In this document: in pieces, positions 43,673-53,700 of the stretch
How the letters are laid out: every line of letters starts with the position of its first letter
Numbering within the stretch: the stretch's first letter is position 1
Source: G963691885 sp963691885
Lineage (GTDB): Bacteria; Pseudomonadota; Alphaproteobacteria; UBA8366; Aestuariispiraceae
NCBI GenBank assembly: GCA_963691885.1
Contig: OY829843.1
Coordinates: forward strand, 4,092,001 to 4,156,000
Length of the DNA: 64,000 nucleotides
Reading direction: 5' to 3'
Notes under the pieces: generated by a model
The model's database searches: none
What the model was told of the DNA's origin: nothing
What the model saw: the letters and a program-made list of their open reading frames with translations, nothing else
Program-made: the position numbers and the translations under genes

Positions 43673-46600
43673 TTAGATGATGAAATCGGAGGTATCCATA
43701 TCCGCATCAGCAACGCCAGTCAGGCGAACCGTCATGTCGTTCACCGTGTCTCCATCAATATCCACGTTCAGGAAGTCGCCACCGGTGATGATCGCTGACG
43801 CATTGCCGGCCCCTGTAAAGGTGCCGCCTTCATTGAATGAAAAGGTGCCACTGAGCGTCAAAGCGCTGATATCAATGCGGTCAACAAAGGTTGTATTGGT
43901 ACCGGCCTCAAAACCGTTAATGGCCTCACCAGAAATGCCGTCGCTCGTTGCAGTATAAACAAATACATCGGAGGTGCCCGAACCGATATTCACCGTGTCG
44001 GCCCCACCTTCCAGGGTGAATGTCATCGAAGTCTCAATCGTGCCCACATTAACCTGGTCATCGCCTGCCCCGCCATCGATAAACTCGGCATCATTGACCA
44101 CGATAAAGTTGGTTCCACCGCTGGTCAGGACAGCGCGATCTGCGGAGCCTCCACCAATGAAGCTGAGTGTGGTTCCTGACTGATCATTTTCCAGTGTCAG
44201 AGTGTTTCCCCCTGCGCCCGGGATATTGATGGTTTCAATGTTCAGGAATGACGCTGTGTTCGCGGAACTGCCAAGGACATTGATGTTGTCTGTGCCAGCC
44301 CCGCCGTCAAAAACATTACCGGATGTCAGGGCGGTCGCCAGGCTGACAGAGTCGTTCCCGGCGCTGCCGTTAAAGAATTCGACACCAGTCATCGCGTTAA
44401 CCGTCTCGCTGACCGAGAAATTCACTGTGTCGGACCCTGCCCCCATGAACACCTGATTGAATGTGCCGGTGTTCAGGGTGATGGTGTCGTTGCCACTGCT
44501 GCCGTTGATTGTTTCAACATCGGTAATCCCGGCAATATCACTGGCTGACCCCAGGGTTAGCGTATCTGTACCGGTCCCAAGATCAACGAGGGTGACAACC
44601 GTCCCGTTTATGGTCACCGTGTCATCACCGGTGCTACCCAGTAGCGTCGCCACATCGGTAACGGTCAGGTCGTTTATGCCATTCGCTAACGTCAGGGCGT
44701 TCCCGTCCGTTGCGTCGCCCAAATCTATGGAAACAAGTGTTACCGCGCTTTCGAGCGTTAGGGTGTCAGCGAGCCCTCCAGTGCCAAAAATATTCTCAAA
44801 ATTGATTATGGATGAGAAATTTGTGCCACCTGAATTGAGTGAAATTGTATCAAACCCGCCCCCGCCATCAATAACACTGCCACTCACCAAATCTGTGGCA
44901 ACACTGAAATTATCGACCCCGGCGGAGCCGGCGTAATTCTCGATATTTGAGATGGTTGCAGAGGAACCAAAGGCGCTCGAAACATCAAAAGTATCAGTAC
45001 CACCGCCAAGATCCACCGTGATAAGATTGGTGGTCAAGAAAGTGACGATGTCGTCACCGGTCCCGCCGTTCAGCGTGTCTACATCACGGACCTGCACAGT
45101 GTTGTTTGCATTGGCGAGATTAACCGTGTCGGTTTCAAACCCATCTCCCAGATCAATCAGGGCATTGTCAGTGATACCCGCCTCCAGTGTCAGGGTTTCC
45201 GACAGTCCTGATGCCACAAGAATATTCTCAAAGCCAACAATGGAGCCGACATTGGTCTGTCCCGCCAGGATGTGAATATTGTCAGACCCCGTACCCCCAT
45301 CAAAGATGTTTCCCGCCGTTAAAGCTGTCCCAAGGAAGACATCGGTTGATCCGGCCCCATCCGTGAAAAACTCAACATTTGAAAGGCTTCCAAAGCTTGA
45401 AATAGCGGACGAGACCGTAATTGCGTCTGTGCCGGCTCCGAGATCGACGGTATTTGCCCCGGATCCCGAGAAGGCTACCGTGTCATTGGCAGAGCCGCCG
45501 TTCAAAGTTTCAAGATCGACAACGCTGATGGAATTCGCTGCATTCGCAAGATTGAGGGCATCCTCGGATACGCCAAGATTGACCGACAGGCCGCTTACAG
45601 CCCCTTCGAGGGTTACGATTTCACCGAGCCCGGCATTGCCGACCAGGCTCTCAACATTCTGAAGGTCGAACTGGAATGTGGCGCCGACACCACCCAGTGT
45701 AACCGTATCGGTTCCTGATCCACCATTCACAGAAGATCCCGAAACAATGTCGCTGTCGATGGTGATTGAATCGGACCCATCACCAAGACTGACGGACACA
45801 ATGTTGAGTGAGTTTGTAAACGTAACATCGTCGGCCCCCAACCCACCTATCAGGGTCTCAACATTTGCAACCGTTATGACGTTGCCAGCATCGGCGAGGA
45901 TGAGTTGGTCCGAACCTGCATGATCGCCCAGATCTACAAGGACATTGCTGACGCCGGATTCAAGCGTCAGAAAATCATCAAGGGCTCCTGCGGGCGCAAA
46001 GACGGAGAAATTTTCGATGCCCGATGAATTTGTACCACTGACCAGATTCAGAGTGTTCGTCCCGGTACCCCCATCAAAGATACCGCCGCCGGTGAGCGTG
46101 TCATTTAGTGTTATGGTGTCACTGCCCAACCCTCCACTAAACACGTCGACACCTGCGATTGTGGCATTGACGGTGCCCAGATTGCTCAGATCCAGGCTGT
46201 CGGTACCGGTGCCAAGATCGAATGAAGAGGGTGCGAATGAGCTGAAAAAAACGAGGTCGTCTGGGCCGGCACTTCCTAAAACAGAAGTGACACTCCCGGT
46301 GAGGACCGAGACCTGATTGGATCCGCCAATAAGTGTTATATTGTTGATACCATTGCTCAAATTCAGGTTGGTTCCTGTGCCAGCATCAAGTGTGAGCGTT
46401 AGATCGGTGGAGGCGTCGGTGATTGTTTCGACACCACTTGCTGTCAAAATATTCGCGAAGCCACCGGCGGATATAGTCGATGTAAAACTGTCGGTACCGC
46501 CTGCCAGATCAATATCGACTTCGTATTCCTGCAGACCGCCGGTCAGAATGATGTTCTGATCAGAACCATCGGCGGTGAACAAGGCGGCTCCACCAATAAT

Positions 46601-48559
46601 CCCGCTCCCCGCGTTATCTGCTGCTGTAATTGTCAGGTTTGCCGCGCCAATCACATCAATATCAGGCGGCTCAAGAGTTCCATTACTAAAGGTCAGGTTT
46701 TCAATGCCATTGAGGTTTATGAAATGCTGCTCTCCAGCGTTCAGGGCGTCCACCAAGATAACTGTTTGACCGCTGTCATTCCCGAAATCGGCGAATGTAT
46801 CGATCACTTCTGAGGCGCCAGAAACCGTCGCTGTGATGCCCGGACCGTCCAGTTGCAAGACATCCGCTGCACCATCAACCAGGGTCACCGCGCCGGATGT
46901 CGATAACAGGGTTGTACCCCCAGCGGCACCTTCGTCGATCGGATCGTCTTCTCCGGTGATGAGGGGATCATTATCTTCTTCGTCCAGAACGATGATTGGA
47001 TCTGGAATATCGAGGGGGTCTTCGAATGGGTCCTCACCGCCGCCGCCGAACAGGTCAAGCGGGTCATCACCGTCAGTGCCGAAAATATCGAAGGGATCAG
47101 ACGTATCGGTGGTACCGGTTCCGCCCAGCGGGTCCGTTGTCGCGCCTGTGTCAAAGGTTGGGAAAGACCCTGCTGTCTGACCAGTTGGATCGGTACCCCC
47201 GTCGGAGAACCCGGTATCCGAACCCGCGGGATCAGAGCCAAAAGTGCCGCCGGTATCGCCGCCAAGGTCGCCACCTGTATCGCTGTCCCTTGCACCACCG
47301 TCAGCGGGACCAGCGCCTGTGTCACCACCGTCATCGGCGGCATTGCCGCCAAGGCCGTCTCCTTCACCGCCGCCAGGGTCATCGCCCAGCCCCGTATCTG
47401 TACCCTCGCCACCGGGACCGTCTGGGCCCGCGCCTTCGGCGTCTGCGGCATCCCCGGCCTCGTCGCCTGCTGGATCATCTCCTGCTGGGTCCCCCGCTTC
47501 ACCGCCTGCCCCGTCACCGGTTGGATCGCCGTCAGGATCCTCTAGACCAGCGTCTGCCAGTTGGGTTTCCCCCTCGCCTGCTTCGCCCTCTTCGCCCAGG
47601 TTCTCGCCATCAGGGCCTTCGCCCTCACCCTCACCTTCGGCGGCGTCTTCTTCCGGGACCTCACCTTCTTCTGGCGGCAGTTCCCCTTCTTCAGGCGGTA
47701 GTTCTTCCTCAGGGGGGAGCTCTTCCTCTTCCGGCGGCAGTTCTTCTTCGCCCTCGCCTTCTTCGGCCTGGCCTTCTTCCCCTTCACCCGCCTGATCATC
47801 CGGGTTTTCTTCCCCGGTTCCCTCTTCCGGGGCTTCTTCATCCCCTGCTGGACCGTCGCCTTCGCCCTCGGTGCCCTCTTCACCGGTTTCTTCTTCTGCA
47901 CCGGGCGGCGGTGACTGAATGTTCTCGTTGGCCGGGATCGTGATCGGCTGTTCGCTCAACGCATCGCCGAACCGGTCCTGCAATTGCTGAATGCTTTGTT
48001 CCTGCGGCGGACTTGGAGGAACGAGCGGGTCATTGCTGGTCTGGGTAAAGGTATTGGGCTGGGTCAGGGTGACCGTACCACCCGGTGTGGTGACCGTAAT
48101 CTCACCAACCGTACCATCTGCCTCTTCCAGCAGGGCAACCTCGTCCTCATCCCCGGTACCCGACGTGCCGCGAATACCGATTGTCGCGGTGGGTGTAACC
48201 AGGGTCATGTTGTTGTCGCCGGTCTTTGCGATCTGGCCACTGACAAAGGAAAACGCGCCCTGGGCCATTTGCACGACCATATTGCTGTCGCCAGCAGGGG
48301 CATACACAAAGGAATCGATCTGGAACCGCGCATTGGCCCCAACCGAAAACGTGCTCTCATCCTCGAAAGTCAGGCCGACACCACTGTCGCCCGTGGTCAC
48401 AACCGTATCATTTGGAAAGATCGGGGTGCCGATCTCTGCAGTTACCTGCTGACCATCCGCGCGGATAATCTCCGCCGACCCGCGCAAACGCGAAACCTCG
48501 CCAATCGGCGACACGCCCTGGGCAAGCTGGACCGGCATATCAACAACGCCTTCTGGCAT
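43673..48559 (-). CDS. Giant FecR-domain repeat protein, second paralogue (1628 aa)
   Basis: Same architecture as its neighbour: FecR-like domain (~20-175), acidic LPPEEG-rich region (~215-515), then degenerate RTX-like modules and a C-terminal secretion-signal-like end (INGFEAGTNTTFVDRIDIS, VDIDGDTVNDMTVRL, final DFII). The first 512 residues are the same as in the neighbour; the first difference is FEDP against FDDP. After that the two differ at many positions and by ~480 residues of repeat length. AAGGAGAAG precedes the ATG at 48559. It is the first gene of the secretion operon and divergent from the DUF115 gene. Presumed exported by the adjacent ABC-HlyD-TolC system. Confidence 0.9.
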   Translation of the reverse strand: MPEGVVDMPVQLAQGVSPIGEVSRLRGSAEIIRADGQQVTAEIGTPIFPNDTVVTTGDSGVGLTFEDESTFSVGANARFQIDSFVYAPAGDSNMVVQMAQGAFSFVSGQIAKTGDNNMTLVTPTATIGIRGTSGTGDEDEVALLEEADGTVGEITVTTPGGTVTLTQPNTFTQTSNDPLVPPSPPQEQSIQQLQDRFGDALSEQPITIPANENIQSPPPGAEEETGEEGTEGEGDGPAGDEEAPEEGTGEENPDDQAGEGEEGQAEEGEGEEELPPEEEELPPEEELPPEEGELPPEEGEVPEEDAAEGEGEGEGPDGENLGEEGEAGEGETQLADAGLEDPDGDPTGDGAGGEAGDPAGDDPAGDEAGDAADAEGAGPDGPGGEGTDTGLGDDPGGGEGDGLGGNAADDGGDTGAGPADGGARDSDTGGDLGGDTGGTFGSDPAGSDTGFSDGGTDPTGQTAGSFPTFDTGATTDPLGGTGTTDTSDPFDIFGTDGDDPLDLFGGGGEDPFEDPLDIPDPIIVLDEEDNDPLITGEDDPIDEGAAGGTTLLSTSGAVTLVDGAADVLQLDGPGITATVSGASEVIDTFADFGNDSGQTVILVDALNAGEQHFINLNGIENLTFSNGTLEPPDIDVIGAANLTITAADNAGSGIIGGAALFTADGSDQNIILTGGLQEYEVDIDLAGGTDSFTSTISAGGFANILTASGVETITDASTDLTLTLDAGTGTNLNLSNGINNITLIGGSNQVSVLTGSVTSVLGSAGPDDLVFFSSFAPSSFDLGTGTDSLDLSNLGTVNATIAGVDVFSGGLGSDTITLNDTLTGGGIFDGGTGTNTLNLVSGTNSSGIENFSVFAPAGALDDFLTLESGVSNVLVDLGDHAGSDQLILADAGNVITVANVETLIGGLGADDVTFTNSLNIVSVSLGDGSDSITIDSDIVSGSSVNGGSGTDTVTLGGVGATFQFDLQNVESLVGNAGLGEIVTLEGAVSGLSVNLGVSEDALNLANAANSISVVDLETLNGGSANDTVAFSGSGANTVDLGAGTDAITVSSAISSFGSLSNVEFFTDGAGSTDVFLGTALTAGNIFDGGTGSDNIHILAGQTNVGSIVGFENILVASGLSETLTLEAGITDNALIDLGDGFETDTVNLANANNTVQVRDVDTLNGGTGDDIVTFLTTNLITVDLGGGTDTFDVSSAFGSSATISNIENYAGSAGVDNFSVATDLVSGSVIDGGGGFDTISLNSGGTNFSSIINFENIFGTGGLADTLTLESAVTLVSIDLGDATDGNALTLANGINDLTVTDVATLLGSTGDDTVTINGTVVTLVDLGTGTDTLTLGSASDIAGITDVETINGSSGNDTITLNTGTFNQVFMGAGSDTVNFSVSETVNAMTGVEFFNGSAGNDSVSLATALTSGNVFDGGAGTDNINVLGSSANTASFLNIETINIPGAGGNTLTLENDQSGTTLSFIGGGSADRAVLTSGGTNFIVVNDAEFIDGGAGDDQVNVGTIETSMTFTLEGGADTVNIGSGTSDVFVYTATSDGISGEAINGFEAGTNTTFVDRIDISALTLSGTFSFNEGGTFTGAGNASAIITGGDFLNVDIDGDTVNDMTVRLTGVADADMDTSDFII

Positions 48560-48563
48560 AATC
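47117..48563. repeat. Long direct repeat, copy 2 (5' end of the second giant gene)
   Basis: Partner of 42068-43514. It encodes the FecR-like domain and most of the acidic region of the second giant protein. The first clear differences from copy 1 are at its low-coordinate edge (GGTACCGG here against GGTACCAG) and in the untranslated leader just before the ATG. Confidence 0.88.
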
Positions 48564-48734
48564 GAGCTTCTCCTTATACCGTTCCTGTTTGCTGCCCATT
48601 CATGGAAACGGCTGAATTCGTTCCTAGAGTAAATATCACAAAACTCTATTTTTGTGTAAATTTGTGCTGTTCGCTATTGAGAAATGCTGATTATAGATGA
48701 TTGAACGGAGCTTGGTGATACAGCGGACACTGAC

Positions 48735-50597
48735 ATGTCGACCGGTGCAGAAGATACAGTTTTTGACAGGAATCTCCGTTTTTTTGACGCTGTTTCCCCC
48801 GGCATTTCGGCCGGACTAAGAGCGCTTCAAAAGGGTGATAATGGTCGTCGCGGCCGAAGCAATCCACTGGACCTTGAAGCTGAAATTGCTCTGGAACGAT
48901 TCTTTTGGCGGCCAATGCCAATTCAGGCCAAGTCAGGGGCTTCCCCTGATCAGCACTTATTCATGACCTTTTCCAAAGAACTCTATAGCGAACTCGAAGG
49001 ACTTAAACTGTCTCAAATTCCCCGCGCGCAGGGCGGGTTTTTGTTTCTTTTTGGGGTTCCACAAAAGAATGAACTGGAAGATGTACTGCGCCGCACACCC
49101 GCCAGGACCCTGATCCTGGCCGAGAGTGATGGTGCAGCCTTTGGCCCTTCCAGTTATAGAATTGATTGGCAAAAGCTAGCCGAGACACTGAATGCCAGAG
49201 GTGGACGCATCCGGTTTGTGCTCGGGGACGAGGCGGTTCAACTGGCGAATGCGGTTCAGGCCGCCTGCCTTGATCGAAATTTTGCCTGGTTAGACGGGTC
49301 ATACCATAGCGTGGGTCGGGCCACCCCATTGCTAAATTGTGCTTACGATTTGTTCATCAACCAATTGCCCAACCTTCAGTCTTCGGCCGGTTTCTTTGAA
49401 GACGAACTCCGTATGATGGGCAATACCATTGCGAATGTTCAGACCGGGGGTGAGCGGACAATATTCAGCCCAGGTTCAGCAAGTTCTGAACGCAACGGGG
49501 CAGCACTGATCATCGCAAGTGGACCTTCCGCATCTGAGAGTCTGGAAACCATTCAGCAAGCGTGGGGTGATAGACCACCGCCTGTATCGATTATAACCGC
49601 TGGCACCGGACTGGCTTTGGCCCGCGCCCACGGGATCACGCCCGATTACCACTGTGAAATCGAAAACGTTTCCGATATTCAGCAGGGCCTGTTGGCCACT
49701 CTCGGAGAAGAAAAACAGTTCCAAACGGTGCTGGTCGCGCCCACATCAGTTGCCCCTGAAATTCCCCCGTTATTCAGTGATTGTTTACATTTCGTGCGCG
49801 GGTTCGGGGCCGCAAGCAGTCTCTTCTCGCAAGACCTTCAGCCGCTCGATCATAGCAGTCCGACCGTGACCAACCTGGCTGTAAGACTCGCCAAGCTACT
49901 GGGGGCAAAAGACATCATGCTGGTTGGGGCCGATTTCGGGACCCTGGATCGCGAACAGCATCATGCCAAAGGATCCATTTATGATGACGCACTCGATAAG
50001 GGACTGCCCGCCAGCTTTTCTTCCGAAATTGCGCCCTTCGAGATTCCGGTTAAAGCCGTCGATGGAACCCGTTTCCTTACCAATCAAATCCTTTTGCAGT
50101 CGGCGCAACATCTAAGCGTGCTTGCGGCGCAGTCCCCTGATTTACGTGTCATCCGCTGCGGCACAGGTGTTGCCGTTCCAAACCTTGGACAATTCTCCGG
50201 CGAAGAATTGCTGGCATGGCTCCAACAAGAACATACTTTCACTGGCAAGCTGACCTCCCCGGAAAATCTTGCAGGTCAGTATCAGCCTGATCGGTTCAAG
50301 TCTGTTTCGGATTGGGCAGAGGGGATCTTCGATGCTTCTCAGGATTTTAAAGGTTCTATAGAGCAGATCGTTGATCAGGTGATGGCCGACCATTTCAAGG
50401 CGGAAGACGACCCCAGAAATGTTGTTTTACTGTTTGGAACCGTCATGCTCTGTTTTCAATTGGGTGTCTATCTTCACAACCGTGTAGCCGACAAAGACAG
50501 AAGTGCCGTTGATCTGGTTTTTGGGCGCTTGTTCAGGAAGTTGCTCTATGCGGCTGATCGGGAATGGATTGCGTTTAAGAGGCAACACAATCTCTAG
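48735..50597 (+). CDS. DUF115 / Maf-like putative glycosyltransferase (620 aa)
   Basis: The central domain matches DUF115 (MptE-like, motility accessory factor family). Features are AALIIASGPSASESLETIQQAW, SIITAGTGLALARAHGITPDYHCEIEN, PTVTNLAVRLAKLLGAKDIMLVGADFG and HHAKGSIYDD. Bacterial Maf proteins transfer nonulosonic acids to flagellin; archaeal relatives are pterin pyrophosphokinases. No flagellar gene is in the window. Here the gene sits divergently from the giant secreted protein gene, 175 bases away, so glycosylation of the secreted proteins is a reasonable guess. The N-terminal ~200 residues and C-terminal ~120 are typical long extensions of the Maf group. No membrane helix is visible. 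Confidence 0.8.
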   Translation: MSTGAEDTVFDRNLRFFDAVSPGISAGLRALQKGDNGRRGRSNPLDLEAEIALERFFWRPMPIQAKSGASPDQHLFMTFSKELYSELEGLKLSQIPRAQGGFLFLFGVPQKNELEDVLRRTPARTLILAESDGAAFGPSSYRIDWQKLAETLNARGGRIRFVLGDEAVQLANAVQAACLDRNFAWLDGSYHSVGRATPLLNCAYDLFINQLPNLQSSAGFFEDELRMMGNTIANVQTGGERTIFSPGSASSERNGAALIIASGPSASESLETIQQAWGDRPPPVSIITAGTGLALARAHGITPDYHCEIENVSDIQQGLLATLGEEKQFQTVLVAPTSVAPEIPPLFSDCLHFVRGFGAASSLFSQDLQPLDHSSPTVTNLAVRLAKLLGAKDIMLVGADFGTLDREQHHAKGSIYDDALDKGLPASFSSEIAPFEIPVKAVDGTRFLTNQILLQSAQHLSVLAAQSPDLRVIRCGTGVAVPNLGQFSGEELLAWLQQEHTFTGKLTSPENLAGQYQPDRFKSVSDWAEGIFDASQDFKGSIEQIVDQVMADHFKAEDDPRNVVLLFGTVMLCFQLGVYLHNRVADKDRSAVDLVFGRLFRKLLYAADREWIAFKRQHNL

Positions 50598-50775
50598 AGT
50601 CGTTAGTTTACGGCATATCGTTCGAATCTTCATAAAATTTTAGTGATATTTACTAAAGAATTTCCTGAAATATTGTAGTCCAACCGTTGCGATTTCAGTA
50701 TGTGTATCGTTGTTGACACAGCAAATTCTGTGAAAATCCCGCACTTTTATGTGCTGAAAAGACCGGATAAGAACA

Positions 50776-53700
50776 ATGGCGCAAACACAAGATCAGGATG
50801 GAATTCTCGGCAATGCGGGTCCGTCGGCTCTGGATCCTTCACCCGATCATGTGATCACGGTGCCCAATGGCGCAGAGGTGCTGGTGGTGCCGTATGGGGC
50901 TGCATTGCTTGATGCGAGTTATCTTCGATCCGGCGCTGACATGCAGCTCAGTGGACCTGATGGCACGACAATCCTGATCACTGATTATTTTGCGACGAAC
51001 AGCCCGCCTGATCTGTTCACGCTCGCGGGCGCGAAGATTACAGCTTCACTGGCGGCAAAACTGGCCGGAACCGCAAATCCGGGCGCGGTCGCCCAGCTGG
51101 AAACGGTGCAGTCGACGCTTGAAGAACCCATTGGCCGGATAGACCAGATGAAAGGCCAGGTAGAGGCCATTCGTGCAGATGGAACACGTGTAACGCTGAA
51201 CGAAGGAGACCCGATTTACGAAGGGGATACTTTGATCACTGCGGGATCGGCGGCAACGGGTATTATCTTTGCAGATAACAGCACCATGTCGATGGCCGGT
51301 GGCGCGCGTATCGTCATTGATGAACTGGTCTATAACCCTGCTGACGCCTCAGCGAACTCCCAGATTTTCAATGTTGTAAAAGGGGCCTTTGTTTTCACCA
51401 GTGGTGCGATCGGTAAAGGCAATCCAGAGGACGTTTCGGTGAGCACACCGGTTGCGACGATCGGGATTCGCGGTACGCGCTACGCCATCAATGTCGATGC
51501 TGTTGATGGTGCAACAAATGTAACAGTCTTCGAAGGGGCGGTAATTGTCCAAAACGGTGCAGGGTTGGTTCAACTGGCCGGAATTGGTGAATCGACCCTG
51601 ATTTCTTCGTTCAACGCGCCCCCCTCTCCGATTTTTCAGATGCCGGCTGACGTTCAGGAACGCACCTATGGCGATGCCATTGGTTTTCACCCGCCGCCAC
51701 AGGAAATACCTGAACCGAGTCCAGATGATGAGGCGAGCCTGGAAGAGCAACTGCTTGATGAACTGGCCGATGAATTAAGCGACCTCGAAACTGCGGCTGG
51801 CCCGGGGGCTGAAGAAGAGCCGGTAGCGGGCGCTGATGAGGAGTTCCTTGAAATCGTCGATGGTGATCTCGGCGAAGGCGATGGTGAGGGACAACTTGGC
51901 GATGACGGCATCGGTGACGGTGAAGACGGCACTGAAACAGAGGGCAACGGCCTCGCATTGCTCGATGATGATGACGGCACTGAAACACCGGACGCTGAGG
52001 ATGGAGAGACTGAGCTTGCCGAAACCGGTGGCGAAGGGCCTGATCCCGTGCAGCTGGATGCGGATGGCCGGGTCATCCTGTCGGGTGAAGCGGACAGAGT
52101 TCTTGAGTCAGGTGACGGAAGTCAGGTCGAGGTAACGGATATTTCCGGTGGACAATTCGCAACAGTCACGGCGGGCGAAAACGACGGCACAGACCAACGA
52201 CTCGCCATCAACAGCGAGGGCGAAGACGGAACAGAGTTCTCCATCAGTCAGACGGAAGACGGCGAAGTCCTGGTTGAATCTGATGGTGGGACAAACATCG
52301 TCATCGATGACTTCGAACAGGTTGAGCTTCAGTTGGATGGCGAAGATCAATCCGTCACGATTGGCGACCTTTCCGAGACCGATATCAGTCCGAATACGGT
52401 TATCGTTGATACCGGTGCCGGTGATGATGTGGTTGAGGGCAGCGACAATATTGAGCGTAACCTTGATGTGTTCGGTGGCGAAGGCAATGACACACTTACC
52501 GGCGGCGATGGCGACGACATCCTGCTGGGTGGTGCAGGGGATGATGTGCTGGACGGCAGCCTGGGTACCGATATGGTTTTGGGCGGTGACGATGCTGACC
52601 GTCTGATTTTTGTGGTTGGCGAAGGAAACTCGGAAAATCCGGACTTTTACGATGGAGGTTCCGGGAATGACACGCTGCAGATTACCTACACAGCTGAAGA
52701 TTTGCAGGATGGGAATATCCTCGCAGATATAGAGGCTCTTCGGGCCCTGATCGGCGGAACAGAATCCGGTGCCCTCCCCGTTGATTTGCCGCCCATCGCA
52801 ATCAGCTCCATCGGCCTTGGCATGCTGAACTTTGAGAACCTTGTTCTCGACGGACCGGTCCCGCCAACTGGCTCGGTATCAGTTGATCCCATTGAGCTTG
52901 CAGAAGATGGAACAGCGGCGCTGACAATCTCGCTCTTGCCCGCTTCGTCGGCAGAGACAATTGAAGCTGTCGTTGTTGTCAGCGGTTTGCCAGACGGCAT
53001 GGTTCTCAGCGCCGGTACTGTTCAGGATGACGGTACGGTTCTGTTGACGGAGGCTGAGCTTGCGAATTTGACCATCACACCGCCCGAGAACTTTTCCGGG
53101 CAGATCAATGTTACTGCTGTTGCACAGTTCACTGACACATCCAATGGCGTCACCGGTCTGGATGTCAGCCAGACGGCAACAATCGTTGTCGATGCTGTGG
53201 CCGATGGTGTGGAACTCTCCCTCGATACGCCGGTATCCATTGATCCGAATGACATTCAAACGGCTGAAGATGGTATTCCCAGGCTCTCAACCGACCTCAG
53301 TCTGGTTGCGAACCTGATTGATTCAGACGGGTCCGAGGCGCTTGTTCTGACCCTGTCAGGCTTGCCGGATGACGCGCTGCTTGTCGGGCCGAACGGCCCA
53401 ATCACGATCGCAAGCGGGGGTGTCGCGTCGATTGCCGCAGAAGATTTGGGCGGTTTGACGCTGTCTGTTCCGGTTGAGACTGTCGATTTCACGCTGGTTG
53501 CCTCAGCGCAATCACTGGAATGGACGCTTGTTGAGGGGGCAACAGATTTTTCTGAAACGGTTTCTCTGACCATACCGGTTGAGGTCCCTGTGATTGAGGA
53601 AGAAGGCGGTGACGCGCCAAATGCTTTCCTCTCCGGTCCGGGCTTTGAGTTCATTGGGCTGAGCCTGAACGAGGGTCCGTCAGAGAATAGCGAGACAGAA

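Noticed and set aside
50639..50657. Small inverted repeat TTTAGT-N7-ACTAAA upstream of the third FecR gene
   Set aside because: Only 6 bp in an AT-rich leader; such repeats are expected by chance and no T-run follows.
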